Positions 17,527-26,428 of a stretch of DNA of 64,000 bases are shown in pieces. Source of the stretch: Novosphingobium sp. KA1 (GTDB taxonomy: Bacteria; Pseudomonadota; Alphaproteobacteria; Sphingomonadales; Sphingomonadaceae); assembly GCF_017309955.1 (NCBI RefSeq), contig NZ_CP021247.1, positions 2,195,001 through 2,259,000 of the forward strand, given 5' to 3'. The stretch's first letter is position 1; every line of letters starts with the position of its first letter. The notes below the pieces were generated by a model. That model was not told where the DNA came from and did not search any database. It saw only the letters and a list, made by a program, of their open reading frames with translations. The position numbers and the translations under genes were made by a program.

Positions 17527-18576
17527 ATGGCCCCCGTGGCGACGGACCTGACCGGCGGGGTTCCCGAGGACCGTGAATTCGTCGTGGCTGAAAAGCCCGA
17601 CGATGGCCTGCGCGATGCCGTGAACGTCTGGATCGAGGAGGAAGGTGGCCTCTTCGCCATGCGTATCGGCGTCGAGGCGGTGGGCTCGCACTGGGATCGC
17701 CACGAATTCTGGCTGGACGTCGCCTTTGCGGACGGCCGCCTGCTTTCCAGGCGCGGTGATGGCGAGACGCATTCGCCCTACGGCGCGGATGGCCGCCCCA
17801 CCGTGCGCGGCACCGGTCCGGTCCGCTTCGAATGCGTGGAGCCGTTCCGCCGCTGGACCGCGACCTACAAGGGGCAAGTCGCCGAAACCACGGCGCAGGA
17901 AATCATCGACAACCCCGATTTCGAGGAGGTGGCATGGGCCGACCTCGAAATCTCGGTAGACATGGAAATGGCCGCACCGCCCTGGGTGCCGGGCTCGCTC
18001 CTGCCCGAAGCGGCCGAAGCGCTGGGCGGCGAGCAGGGCAGTTTCATGAGCCCGCGCTACGAACAGCTCTTCCGCTGCACCGGGACGCTCACCGTCAATG
18101 GCGAGAGCCGCCCGTTCAAGGCCAACGGCCTGCGCATCCGTCGCACCGGTTTCCGGGCCTTTGCCGGGTTCTGGGGGCATTGCTGGCAAAGCGCTGTCTT
18201 CCCCGGCGGCCGCGCCTTCGGGTTCAACATCTACCCGCCGCGTGAGGATGGGGGGCTTAACTACGCCGAAGGCTGGATCATCGATGCCGACGGCACCCGC
18301 ACTGCCGCGCGTCCGGTAGCGGTGCCGTGGCTGCGGCGCTTCCTGACCGGGGGAGAGGACGTGTCCTTTGTGTTGGAGACCGTGGACGGCCGCCGGGTGG
18401 AGATCGCGGGCGAGACCTTCGCCAATACCCGCTCACGCGGCGGGCACGTGCTGCCGCCGGACTGGCCGAGGGACTTCCCGCTCGTGCAGCAGAGCCACGC
18501 TTTCTACACCTGGGACGGCGAGCGGACGACCGGCATGATCGAGCGATCGAGCAAGCCGAGTGTGATGGAGCTTTAG
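17527..18576 (+). CDS. conserved hypothetical protein, predicted beta-rich
   Basis: A 349-residue protein I do not recognise securely. There is no signal peptide or membrane segment. It is rich in Trp, Arg and Gly strands (RHEFWLDVAFADGRLLSRRG; FWGHCWQSAVFPGGRAFGFN; EGWIIDADGTRTAARP), and the two-half layout resembles lipocalin-like CrtC/AttH or DUF7064/7065 proteins, a tentative likeness only. A strong ribosome site (GGGAGAGAG) precedes the ATG. It stands alone between the IS110 element and a REP doublet, convergent with the XRE regulator gene. Confidence 0.7.
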   Translation: MAPVATDLTGGVPEDREFVVAEKPDDGLRDAVNVWIEEEGGLFAMRIGVEAVGSHWDRHEFWLDVAFADGRLLSRRGDGETHSPYGADGRPTVRGTGPVRFECVEPFRRWTATYKGQVAETTAQEIIDNPDFEEVAWADLEISVDMEMAAPPWVPGSLLPEAAEALGGEQGSFMSPRYEQLFRCTGTLTVNGESRPFKANGLRIRRTGFRAFAGFWGHCWQSAVFPGGRAFGFNIYPPREDGGLNYAEGWIIDADGTRTAARPVAVPWLRRFLTGGEDVSFVLETVDGRRVEIAGETFANTRSRGGHVLPPDWPRDFPLVQQSHAFYTWDGERTTGMIERSSKPSVMEL

Positions 18577-18625
18577 GGCGCGGCACCAGGTTTGGATGCC
18601 CGCTCCAACCAAACCCTAATACACT

Positions 18626-18711
18626 CCGTCGTCCCCGCGAAGGCGGGGACCCCGCTTTTCTTGAGACGTAGCGCGAAGGCAGCGGGGCCCCCGCCTTCGC
18701 GGGGGCGACGG
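18626..18711. repeat. REP-like inverted doublet
   Basis: Two 31-nt units in inverted orientation at 18626-18656 and 18681-18711 match at 29 of 31 positions. Each holds its own palindrome CCCCGCGAAGGCGGGG. They lie in a convergent intergenic region and could act as a bidirectional terminator or a RAYT-type mobile unit. A related doublet lies at 28008-28153. Confidence 0.8.
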
Positions 18712-18726
18712 GTGGTGTCGGTGGCC

Positions 18727-19524
18727 TTACGGCTCGCCGGTGCTGCTGCCGCCCTCGGCCGGTTCCAGAAACACCAGGCGAAAATCCTCCCGCTCCACAT
18801 CCGCCAGCGTGTGCTGGGTGAAGTGCAGCAGCCCATCCTCCGGGTGCAGGAAATCGCGCGCCCCGCCTTCGCGCGCGAGCACCGACTGGCTCTCCCATCC
18901 TGCGCGGAACTCCGGGCAGTGGTTCTGCAGCCATTCCACCACGGCAGCGACGCGCGGATCGGCCATCACCCGGCCATAGTCGCGGCGGAACTCGGCGAGC
19001 AGGCGCATGGCGCGGGTTTGCCAGTCGGGCAGCAGCGTGCGCGCGGCGGGGTGGGTGAACACATATCGCAGCAGGTTCGGCGCGCTCTCGCTGTCGAACA
19101 GCCCGGCAAACAGGCGGCGCGCGGCGGCGTTGGCGGCGCAGACCGACCATGCGGGATCGAGCGCATAGGCCGGGAAGGGCAGGGCGGCCACGGCCGCGGT
19201 GATCGCGGGCGGCGCCGCTTCGCGCGGGGCGGCGAAGGGATCGGCGGGGTCGCGGCGCTCGGCGAGGGAAAACAGGTAGTCGCGCTCGGCCGGCGACAGG
19301 CTGAGCGCGCCGGCAAGGCGGCCGAGCGTTTCGGCCGAAGGGCGAACCTCGCGCCCCTGTTCGATCCAGGCGACCCAGGTGGTGCCGATGGCGGCGCGCG
19401 CCGCCAGTTCCTCGCGCCGCAGGCCGGGTGTGCGGCGGCGGCGGCCATGGCCTTCGGGGGCCAGCCCCTCCCGGCGGGCGCGGACAAAGGCACCCAGCAG
19501 ACGGCGTTGTGCTTCGGTGGACAT
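18727..19524 (-). CDS. XRE-family regulator with MmyB-like ligand domain
   Basis: A 265-residue protein. The N-terminal HTH lies at residues ~30-75 (RRTPGLRREELAARAAIGTT, then WVAWIEQGREVRPSAETLGR), followed by the MmyB-type PAS-like domain (residues ~100-250; AYALDPAWSVCAANAAAR and CPEFRAGWESQSV). Proteins of this type usually repress a divergent gene, here the methyltransferase. I chose the ATG at 19524 (MSTEAQRR); a longer upstream reading would run through the operator and the divergent gene. The intergenic palindrome at 19541-19554 is a likely binding site. Confidence 0.88.
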   Translation of the reverse strand: MSTEAQRRLLGAFVRARREGLAPEGHGRRRRTPGLRREELAARAAIGTTWVAWIEQGREVRPSAETLGRLAGALSLSPAERDYLFSLAERRDPADPFAAPREAAPPAITAAVAALPFPAYALDPAWSVCAANAAARRLFAGLFDSESAPNLLRYVFTHPAARTLLPDWQTRAMRLLAEFRRDYGRVMADPRVAAVVEWLQNHCPEFRAGWESQSVLAREGGARDFLHPEDGLLHFTQHTLADVEREDFRLVFLEPAEGGSSTGEP

Positions 19525-19535
19525 GGCAGCACTTA

Positions 19536-19565
19536 TAACAGGATAATTATATCCATTGTAACAGG
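19536..19565. promoter_or_regulatory. candidate operator between XRE regulator and methyltransferase
   Basis: The dyad GGATA-ATTA-TATCC (19541-19554) is flanked by direct repeats TAACAGG at 19536-19542 and 19559-19565. It is an AT-rich island in GC-rich DNA, 12 bp from the regulator start, so binding would affect both divergent promoters. Confidence 0.55.
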
Positions 19566-19605
19566 CTAAATCGGGTTCATGAGGAGCGCCGAAAGGAGAT
19601 CGACC

Positions 19606-20382
19606 ATGACCGATCAAAGCCAACATGCCCCTACGCAGCATGGGCTGGCGCAAAGCCAGTTCGGCGAAATGTCCGCCGCTTATGTGGAAAGCACCGTCCA
19701 TGCCGCGGGCGCCGACCTTCAGACCATTGCCGCCCGCGCGCTTGTCGCGGCGCCGCGCCATGCGCTCGATCTCGGCGCCGGCGGCGGGCATGTCGGCTAT
19801 GCGATGGCGCCCCATGCCGCGCAGGTCATGGCCTGCGATGTGTCGCCCGAGATGCTGGAGGCGGTGGCGGCCGAGGCGGCGCGGCGCGGCCTTGCCAATA
19901 TCGCCGTGCAGGCCGCCCCTGCCGAAGCGCTGCCGTTCGCGGAGGGTGCGTTCGATTTCCTCGCCTGCCGTTTTACCACCCACCACTGGCGCGATGCCGA
20001 GGCCGGTCTGCGCGAGGCGCGGCGCGTGCTCAAGGCGGGCTCGCCGGCGATCTTTGTCGACGTGGTGGCCCCTGCCGATGCGGCGGCGGACACCCATCTG
20101 CAGGCCGTGGAACTGCTGCGCGATGTCAGCCATGTGCGCGATTACACGGCGGCGCAGTGGACCGCGATGCTCGGCCGGGCCGGGTTCACCGTGCGCGAGG
20201 TCCGCACCGCGCGGCTGCGCATGGACTTTGCCACCTGGACGGCCCGGATGCGCACGCCGCCCGAACGGGTGGCGGCGATCCGCGCGCTTCAGGCCGTGGC
20301 CCCGGCGGAAGTGGCGGCGTGGTTCGGGATCGAGGCGGACGGCTCGTTCACCATCGATACCGTGCTGATCGAGGCGGTCTGA
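19606..20382 (+). CDS. class I SAM-dependent methyltransferase
   Basis: A 258-residue methyltransferase: SAM-binding motif I is ALDLGAGGGHVGYAM, motif II ACDVSPEMLEAV, and FDFLACRFTTHHWRD is a typical Methyltransf_11 region. Substrate unknown. The start ATG 19606 (MTDQSQHAPT) has GAAAGGAGA seven bases upstream; the longer reading is rejected for that reason. Divergent from the XRE regulator and probably under its control. Confidence 0.86.
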   Translation: MTDQSQHAPTQHGLAQSQFGEMSAAYVESTVHAAGADLQTIAARALVAAPRHALDLGAGGGHVGYAMAPHAAQVMACDVSPEMLEAVAAEAARRGLANIAVQAAPAEALPFAEGAFDFLACRFTTHHWRDAEAGLREARRVLKAGSPAIFVDVVAPADAAADTHLQAVELLRDVSHVRDYTAAQWTAMLGRAGFTVREVRTARLRMDFATWTARMRTPPERVAAIRALQAVAPAEVAAWFGIEADGSFTIDTVLIEAV

Positions 20383-20408
20383 AACGGAAGCGGCGACGAC
20401 CGGGGCGG

Positions 20409-20443
20409 CGCCGCGAAATGCGCGTTTCGCGAATTTCGCGGCG
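20409..20443. terminator. bidirectional terminator between methyltransferase gene and bioA
   Basis: Perfect 11-bp stem CGCCGCGAAAT (20409-20419) / ATTTCGCGGCG (20433-20443). The inner part can also form CGCGAAA/TTTCGCG. It sits between convergent genes seven bases before the bioA stop codon. Confidence 0.6.
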
Positions 20444-20449
20444 GGCCTC

Positions 20450-21718
20450 TCAGAACGAGATCACCGCCTCGCCGATGGCATCCCAGACTTGCGCCAGTTC
20501 GTCGTCGCCGATGCAGTAGGGCGGCATGACGTAGACGGTATTGCCGAGCGGACGCAGCAGCACGTCGCGTTCGCGGAAAAAAGCCATCAGGCGCGGGGCG
20601 AGGTCGCTCATGTAGCCGGTCTCGCCGCTGGTCTTGAAGTCCAGCGCGGCGATCGTACCCAGGCTGCGCGGATTGTCGAAGTGGCAGAACCGGCCGAGTT
20701 TATCGAGCCAGGCCGCCTGCTTTTCGGCCAGCGCGCCCACCCGTTCCAGCACCGGTTCCTCGCGCCAGATGGCGAGGTTGGCCGCCGCCGCCGCGCAGGC
20801 GATCGGGTTGGCGGTGTAGCTGGAGGAGTGGAAGAACATCCGCGCCCGGTCGGCCGCGTAATGGGCCTCGAAGATCGCCTCGCTGGCCATGGTCACGGCA
20901 AGCGGCACGGCGCCGCCGGTGAGCCCCTTCGACAGGCAGAGGATGTCGGGCACCACGCCGGCCTGCTCGCAGGCGGTCAGCGTGCCGGTGCGCCCCCAGG
21001 CGGTCATCACTTCGTCGGCGATGAACAGGACGCCGTGCCTGGCGCAGATCGCGTGCATCGCCTTCAGTGTGCCCGCCCCGTAGAACAGCATGCCGCCTGA
21101 ACCGAGCACCAGCGGCTCGACGATCAGCGCGGCGGTATCCGGCAGGCGGCAGAGCGCCTCGAGGGCATCGAGCGTTGCCTGCTCGGCCCCGGCGGCGGGG
21201 AAGGGAATCCGGCCCACGTCAAACAGCAGCGGGTCGTAGGGCCGGTTGAACACCCCGCGCGCGCCCACCGACATCGCGCCGATGGTGTCGCCGTGGTAGG
21301 AATGGTCCATCACCACGATGCGGTGGCGCCTTGCGCCTTTGCCGTCCTCGGCGCGCCAGTGCCAGTAGCCGAGCGCCATCTTCAGCGCCACCTCGACACT
21401 GGTGGAGCCCGAATCCGAGAAGAATACCCGCGTCAGGCTTTGCGGCATCAGCGCGCGCAAGGCTTCGGCGACCTGCTCGGCCGGCTCGTGCGTCCAGCCG
21501 GCGAAGATCAGCTGGTCGAGCTTGCCCGCCTGCTCGGCGATGGCGGCCATGATGCGCGGGTGGCAGTGGCCGTGCGTCGTCACCCACCAGGACGAGATCG
21601 CGTCGATCACCGCGCGGCCGTCCGCCGTGTGCAGCCTTGCCCCTTCGGCGCGCGTCACCAGCGGCACCGGCTCCTGCAGGCCGTGCTGGGTGAAGGGATG
21701 CCAGATCGAAGACGTCAT
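20450..21718 (-). CDS. bioA: adenosylmethionine-8-amino-7-oxononanoate aminotransferase
   Basis: A 422-residue PLP enzyme that makes 7,8-diaminopelargonate from KAPA using SAM as amino donor. It begins SIWHPFTQH, typical of Bio[37 protein letters not shown] and the PLP-lysine region [18 protein letters not shown] are visible. It is the last gene of the minus-strand bio operon and overlaps bioD by four bases (ATGA). Confidence 0.95.
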   Translation of the reverse strand: MTSSIWHPFTQHGLQEPVPLVTRAEGARLHTADGRAVIDAISSWWVTTHGHCHPRIMAAIAEQAGKLDQLIFAGWTHEPAEQVAEALRALMPQSLTRVFFSDSGSTSVEVALKMALGYWHWRAEDGKGARRHRIVVMDHSYHGDTIGAMSVGARGVFNRPYDPLLFDVGRIPFPAAGAEQATLDALEALCRLPDTAALIVEPLVLGSGGMLFYGAGTLKAMHAICARHGVLFIADEVMTAWGRTGTLTACEQAGVVPDILCLSKGLTGGAVPLAVTMASEAIFEAHYAADRARMFFHSSSYTANPIACAAAAANLAIWREEPVLERVGALAEKQAAWLDKLGRFCHFDNPRSLGTIAALDFKTSGETGYMSDLAPRLMAFFRERDVLLRPLGNTVYVMPPYCIGDDELAQVWDAIGEAVISF

Positions 21719-22374
21719 GCTGCCCCCGTCTCTGCCGTGAAATCGGCAAGGGTGAAGTGTGCGGCAAAGGCCTCGCGCAGCGCCTCGGGCGTCAGCGGCG
21801 TGACATGCGGCAGGCGGCCGAGGCGGCGGACCTTGCCCATTGCGCAGATCGTGGCCTCGCTGTCTTCCTGCGCTTCGCCGACAAAGGCAACGCCCAGCAC
21901 TGCAACACCGCGCGCGCGCAGCGCCTCGATGGTCAGCAGCGTGTGGTTGATCGTGCCCAGCACGGTGCGGGCGACAACGATCACCGGCGCCTGCCAGCGC
22001 GCGAACTGGTCGGCATAGGTCATGCTGCGCGAGAGCGGCACCAGCGCGCCGCCGGCGCCTTCGACCACCAGCGGACCATCGATGCGGGGCAGGGCGAGCC
22101 GGGCGGGATCGATCTCGACCCCGTCGATCTCGGCGGCGCGGTGGGGGGAGCAGGGGGTGGTGAGCCGGTAGGCTTCGGCCAGCACCTTGTCGCGCGGGAG
22201 GCCCGAGAGGCGGGCGACACGGTCGGCATCGCCGCCGTCCGCTTCCAGCCCGGCCTGCACCGGCTTCCAGTAATGCGCGCCAAGCGCGCCCGCGAGGGCC
22301 GCGGCGAACACGGTCTTGCCGATTTCGGTATCGGTGCCGGTGACGATCAGGGGCGTTGCGATGAATGTGCTCAT
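21715..22374 (-). CDS. bioD: dethiobiotin synthetase
   Basis: A 219-residue ATP-dependent carboxylase that closes the ureido ring of dethiobiotin. The P-loop GTDTEIGKT lies at residues 13-21; [10 protein letters not shown] and [20 protein letters not shown] are family landmarks. It starts eight bases after bioC and overlaps bioA by four. Confidence 0.94.
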   Translation of the reverse strand: MSTFIATPLIVTGTDTEIGKTVFAAALAGALGAHYWKPVQAGLEADGGDADRVARLSGLPRDKVLAEAYRLTTPCSPHRAAEIDGVEIDPARLALPRIDGPLVVEGAGGALVPLSRSMTYADQFARWQAPVIVVARTVLGTINHTLLTIEALRARGVAVLGVAFVGEAQEDSEATICAMGKVRRLGRLPHVTPLTPEALREAFAAHFTLADFTAETGAA

Positions 22375-22381
22375 GGGCGGC

Positions 22382-23140
22382 TCACCTAGCGCGGTGTAGG
22401 TGACAGGTCACGACTTCGTAAGTCACTTCGCATCCGCTTTGGGCAAATCGGCCCAGCGTGCGGCGCAACTGTGGCGGGGTGAGCGGGCGGTGTCCGGCCT
22501 GAGCCGCCTGTGCGCCGATGGCTTTCAGGCCGCGCAGGAAGGCCAGCGGGTGCTCGTGGCGTTCCACGTGGTTGCAGACCGTGACGGTGCAATCTCGGAA
22601 GGCCTCGACCGGCGCGAAAGCGGGGGTTCCGGCGCTGAGGCCCTCGGCGGCATGGGCGGCGCGCCATTCGGCAAAGCTGCCGGGGCCCAGCGTGGTGACC
22701 ATCAGGTGGCCCCCCGGCGCCAGCCAGCCTGCCATGCGGGCGAGCGCGGCGGGGGCATCGTCGAACCACTGCACCGCGAGGCTGGAGCAGATGAGGTCGA
22801 ACGGGCCGCCTTCGGGCGCGCCATATTCGCCGTCGAGCACGGCGAAGCGGTGATGCGCGCGCGCGCCAAGCCGGGCGCGGCAGCGCGCCAGCATTTCGGG
22901 CGCGAGATCGGTGATCAGCCAGTCGCCGCCGATGCCGGTGCTGCCGAGTGCCTCGGTAAGGAACCCGGTACCGCAGCCGATCTCCAGCACGCGTGGGCCT
23001 GGATGGGGGGCGCCGGACAGGTCGAGCGCGGCAATCCGCGCCGCCAGCGCCGCGGCCACCTCGCGCTGGACGCGGGCATGGCCGTCATAGTCGGGGGCGG
23101 CGGCGAAGGCGCGGCGCACGGTCTCGCGCGGGACGTTCAT
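22382..23140 (-). CDS. bioC: malonyl-ACP O-methyltransferase
   Basis: A 252-residue SAM methyltransferase. SAM motif [27 protein letters not shown], then [15 protein letters not shown] and [13 protein letters not shown], which fit BioC. BioC methylates malonyl-ACP so that the fatty-acid machinery can build the pimeloyl chain. It overlaps the bioH-like gene by four bases and lies in the bio operon, which supports the assignment over a generic methyltransferase. Confidence 0.9.
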   Translation of the reverse strand: MNVPRETVRRAFAAAPDYDGHARVQREVAAALAARIAALDLSGAPHPGPRVLEIGCGTGFLTEALGSTGIGGDWLITDLAPEMLARCRARLGARAHHRFAVLDGEYGAPEGGPFDLICSSLAVQWFDDAPAALARMAGWLAPGGHLMVTTLGPGSFAEWRAAHAAEGLSAGTPAFAPVEAFRDCTVTVCNHVERHEHPLAFLRGLKAIGAQAAQAGHRPLTPPQLRRTLGRFAQSGCEVTYEVVTCHLHRAR

Positions 23141-23784
23141 GCCGGCCGCGCCGTGCCCGGCGCCGCAGCCAGCATCGCTGCCAGTCCGCGCACGGCTTCG
23201 GCGCAGAGTTCGGGGTCCTCGACCGGCAGCAGGTGGCCGCCCGCCTCGCTCTCGATCCGGCGCACGTCGCCGCCCTCGAAGGTGCCTGCGCGCATGGCGC
23301 CTGGCATCAGCGGGTCCTGCCCGCCTTGCAGCGAGATCACCGGGGCCTCGGGCAGCGGCGCCCGGGCATCGCGCAGGCGCAGCAGGTCGCGGCGCAGAAG
23401 GTCGGCGTCGGGCTTGCCTTCGGGCACGGTGCCGCCGATCTGCTGGTGGAAACTGGCCAGCACGCCGGCCGGGCTCTGCCCGAAGCGGCGGATCATGTGC
23501 TCGACCACCCGCACCGGCACGCCCGGCTGGTCAAGCGGTGCGGTGAAGCGGGCAAAGCCGTTGATCGCGACCACGCCGAGCAGCCCCGGCGGCGGATCGG
23601 CCAGCACGCGGACGGTGCCGAAGCTGTGCGTCACCGCGATGCAGGGGCCTTCCACCAGGGGCACATGGCGCGCGCCGAAGTAGCCGGCGTCATCGATCGC
23701 ATGGTCAAAATCGGCAAGCCGCGCGGCGAGCGGTGTCCAGAAATGCCGGTCGAAACCCCAGCCATGGGCAAACAGCAGTTTCAC
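23137..23784 (-). CDS. bioH: alpha/beta hydrolase, probable pimeloyl-ACP methyl ester esterase (BioH-like)
   Basis: A 215-residue alpha/beta-hydrolase. MKLLFAHGWGFDRHFWTPLA gives the oxyanion loop; the nucleophile elbow reads VTHSFGT; the acid is in LQGGQDPLMPG and the histidine in EAGGHLLP. Placed between bioF and bioC with four-base overlaps on both sides, it probably does the BioH step, cleaving the methyl ester to release pimeloyl-ACP. At 215 residues it is shorter than E. coli BioH (256), and its elbow has Thr in place of the first Gly of GxSxG; a BioG-type or other esterase is possible. Symbol is by context. Confidence 0.75.
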   Translation of the reverse strand: MKLLFAHGWGFDRHFWTPLAARLADFDHAIDDAGYFGARHVPLVEGPCIAVTHSFGTVRVLADPPPGLLGVVAINGFARFTAPLDQPGVPVRVVEHMIRRFGQSPAGVLASFHQQIGGTVPEGKPDADLLRRDLLRLRDARAPLPEAPVISLQGGQDPLMPGAMRAGTFEGGDVRRIESEAGGHLLPVEDPELCAEAVRGLAAMLAAAPGTARPA

Positions 23785-24944
23785 CGGAGGGCCTCGATGG
23801 CGGCGAGCAGGGCGGCGACGTCGTCCGGCGCATGGGTCGCGCGCAGGGCCAGGCGCAGTCGGCTGGTGCCGGGGGGCACGGTCGGCGGGCGGATCGCGGC
23901 GGCGAGGAAGCCCGCCGCCTCCAGCTTGCGTGAAAGCGCGATGGCATCGGCCTCGGCGCCGATCACCGCGGGCACGATCTGGGTGGAGGAGCGGGCGTGG
24001 TCCAGTCCCAGCCGCGCCAGTCCCGCGCGCAGCTGCTCGCCCAGGGCCGCAAGGTGCGCGCGCTCGGCCGCCATCGCCGGCACCAGGTCCAGCGCGGCAT
24101 CGACCGCGCCGAGCACGGCGGGCGGCGGCGCGGTGGTGAAGATCATCCCGCTCGCCGCGTTGACGAGATAGTCGACCAGCACTTGCGAGCCGGCGATATA
24201 GGCGCCGAACCCGCCCAGCGCCTTGCTGAAAGTGCCCATGATCACGTCCACCCGCCCCGGAGCCAGCGCCGAGAGCCCGGCGCCGCCGGGGCCGAGCACG
24301 CCGGTGGCATGGGCCTCGTCGATGTAGAGCACGGCGTCGTGGCGCTCGGCGATCTCGGCCAGGCGCAGCACGTCGGCGCGGTCGCCGTCCATCGAGAACA
24401 CGCTTTCGGTCAGGATCAGCCGCGCGGGGGCCTCGGCGCCCTTGCTGGCGAGAAGCTGTTCGAGATGGTCCAGGTCATTGTGGCGGAACCGGTGCTGGCG
24501 CGCGCCGGACATCGCGATCCCGGCATGCATCGAGGCATGGATCAACCGGTCGGCAAACACGGCGACGCCCGGCATCGCCGCGATCAGCGCCGGGATCACC
24601 GCGGCATTGGCCTGCCAGCCGCTGGCAAAGACCAGCGAGGCTTCGGCATGCTTGAATCTGGCGATCCGGGCCTCGAGCGCGAGATGTGCCGCGCTGGTGC
24701 CGGTCACCAGCCGCGACGCGCCCGAGCCGGTGCCATGCTCGCGCGTCCAGGCGGCGGCGCGCTCGGCGAGCAGCGGATGGCGGGCGAGGCCGAGATAGTC
24801 GTTGCTGGAAAAATCGACGAGGTCGCGGCCTTCGCGCCGGATGCGCCCGGCGGGGAGCATGGCGGCGGGGCGCAGGCTGCGGCGCTGTCCGGCACTGTCG
24901 ATCCGCGCCAGCGCGGCCTCGAGGAAGGAATCGAGCCTCTTCAT
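23781..24944 (-). CDS. bioF: 8-amino-7-oxononanoate synthase
   Basis: A 387-residue PLP enzyme that joins pimeloyl thioester with alanine to give KAPA. FSSNDYLGLARHPLL, GSGASRLVTGTSAAHLALE, VLYIDEAHATGVLGPGGAG and the PLP-lysine loop MGTFSKALGGFGAY are visible. I start it at ATG 24944 (MKRLDSFLEAAL); the upstream reading extends into the divergent promoter and has no family likeness. First gene of the operon bioF-H-C-D-A. Confidence 0.95.
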   Translation of the reverse strand: MKRLDSFLEAALARIDSAGQRRSLRPAAMLPAGRIRREGRDLVDFSSNDYLGLARHPLLAERAAAWTREHGTGSGASRLVTGTSAAHLALEARIARFKHAEASLVFASGWQANAAVIPALIAAMPGVAVFADRLIHASMHAGIAMSGARQHRFRHNDLDHLEQLLASKGAEAPARLILTESVFSMDGDRADVLRLAEIAERHDAVLYIDEAHATGVLGPGGAGLSALAPGRVDVIMGTFSKALGGFGAYIAGSQVLVDYLVNAASGMIFTTAPPPAVLGAVDAALDLVPAMAAERAHLAALGEQLRAGLARLGLDHARSSTQIVPAVIGAEADAIALSRKLEAAGFLAAAIRPPTVPPGTSRLRLALRATHAPDDVAALLAAIEALR

Positions 24945-25098
24945 CGCGCTCGCCGGTATGGCATGCGGCCCGCCGAGACAATGCCTGTTCGGGCCTGTCC
25001 ACGCCGCCCCGGGGCGGTTGGCCTCCGCTTGCGGCGAAATCCGCTTCTTGCGAATTTCTCCAGGCCGCCTGCTCAGAAAGATCGACCTGCCTGATGAG

Positions 25099-25120
25099 TT
25101 AAGGTAAATTACTGTAAAAC
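25099..25120. promoter_or_regulatory. dyad in the bioF / GAF-Fis regulator divergent promoter
   Basis: GTAA-A-TTAC (25104-25112) sits inside an AT-rich block between the divergent bioF and regulator genes, 23 bp before the regulator start. It is not the BioR or BirA consensus that I know. It could be an operator for the adjacent Fis-type protein; inference only. Confidence 0.35.
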
Positions 25121-25134
25121 CATGAGGGGATTCG

Positions 25135-26091
25135 ATGGCGGAAGACAATTCCCGTCATTGCGCGTTGGTCCTGAGGACCGTGGAGTCGGGGGCTGCGGCC
25201 GTGCAGTCGCCGGTCGCGGCTTCGTGGTGCCGCTCGGCGCTGCGCTACGGACTGCTGCCCGATGACCGTCCGTTCGTGGAACGGCTGGACGAGAGCGCCT
25301 TGCGCGCGGTGCGCGAGGCGGCGGGCGGCCTGCCGGAGCTCGCGCAAGCGACGCTCGATGCCCTGTTCGCCAGTGTCGGGCGCAGCGGCGCCTGCCTGCT
25401 GCTCGCCAATGGCGACGGGATCGTGCTCGACATGCGGACCACCGAGGCCGAGCGCGAGACGTTTGCCGTGCACGGGTTGGCGCCGGGGGCGAACTGGTCG
25501 GAAATGCGCGAGGGTACCAATGGCATCGGTACCAGCCTGATCGAGCAGCGGCCGGTCACGATCCTGCGCGACGAGCACTTTGCCTGCCGCAACACCGGGG
25601 TCTCCTGCATGGCGGCGCCGATCTTCGATCCCGACGGCCATGTGATCGCCGCGCTCAACGTCTCCAGCGCCCGCGCCGACCTTGGCGATACCGCGCTGCT
25701 GGTGGCCGCGCTGGTGCAGGATGCGGCCCGCGCGATCGAGCGTGACATGTTCTGCCAGCGCTTCGGCGCGGCGCGGATCATGCTCGCCCCGGCGGAGCGG
25801 CAGGGCGGCGGCCCGGCCTTGCTGGCGGTCGACCGCGATGACCTGGTGATCGGCGCGACGCGCGCGGCGCGGCGGCAGCTGGGGTTCGAGGCGGGCACGC
25901 CGCTGCCGCCGCGGCCGATCGGCGACCTGCTGGGGGAACCGCAAGTCCAGGGGTTCGAGGATGGCGAGCGCGCGGTGCTGCGCCAGGCCCTGGCGCGGGC
26001 GGGTGGAAACGTCTCGGCCGCGGCCCGCCTGCTGGGAATCGGCCGGGCGACATTCTATCGCCGGATGGAGCGGGCCGGGTTGGGTGGGTGA
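25135..26091 (+). CDS. GAF-domain regulator with C-terminal Fis-type HTH (AcoR-like, no AAA+ domain)
   Basis: A 318-residue protein. It opens like AcoR/DhaR activators (PVAASWCRSALRYGLLPDD), has a GAF-like sensor (residues ~75-200; EMREGTNGIGTSLIEQRPV, ALNVSSARADL) and ends in a Fis-type HTH (ALARAGGNVSAAARLLGIG, then RATFYRRMERAG). The central sigma-54-interacting AAA+ domain with Walker A/GAFTGA is absent, so it cannot drive sigma-54 promoters in the usual way. GAGGGG precedes the ATG. Divergence from bioF suggests, but does not prove, that it controls the biotin operon. Confidence 0.85.
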   Translation: MAEDNSRHCALVLRTVESGAAAVQSPVAASWCRSALRYGLLPDDRPFVERLDESALRAVREAAGGLPELAQATLDALFASVGRSGACLLLANGDGIVLDMRTTEAERETFAVHGLAPGANWSEMREGTNGIGTSLIEQRPVTILRDEHFACRNTGVSCMAAPIFDPDGHVIAALNVSSARADLGDTALLVAALVQDAARAIERDMFCQRFGAARIMLAPAERQGGGPALLAVDRDDLVIGATRAARRQLGFEAGTPLPPRPIGDLLGEPQVQGFEDGERAVLRQALARAGGNVSAAARLLGIGRATFYRRMERAGLGG

Positions 26092-26428
26092 ATTCCAACA
26101 GTACTGTTGTGGGCAATACTTCAAATTGTTTTTAAAATGTATCGCTGCCGAGACAGTTAGGTAGTAATACTTGGGTGGTGGTCTTGGCGAGGGCGGGGCT
26201 GCGGCGTATTTTGATAACCGCAGCTTTCCGGTAAAGGCACCCCCCTCCCTCCGCCTCGGAAAGCTTTCGCGCCTGGCGAGGCCTTGTCCTCTCTCCCATC
26301 CCCCCCGAGGGGCTTCGCCGGGCGCTTTCCCTCCGTTTCACCGGTTGCGCGGATTTGCGGCGGGGCGTGCAGCCTCTGCCGGTGCGGGGCGTTGTAGAGA
26401 CACCTGTCCCAATTGCTCACGGTGTCCT
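26092..26428. other. 337-bp intergenic stretch, GAF-Fis gene to L,D-transpeptidase
   Basis: The first 80 bp are AT-rich with two related blocks, CAATACTTCAAA and GTAATACTTGGG, a likely promoter zone. The remainder is C-rich with short inverted pieces. Readings on either strand here lack a ribosome site and any recognisable domain. Confidence 0.5.

Noticed and set aside
25099..25148. BioR-type operator before bioF
   Set aside because: The AT-rich dyad does not match the TTATnnATAA-like BioR site known to me, so only a generic operator is proposed.
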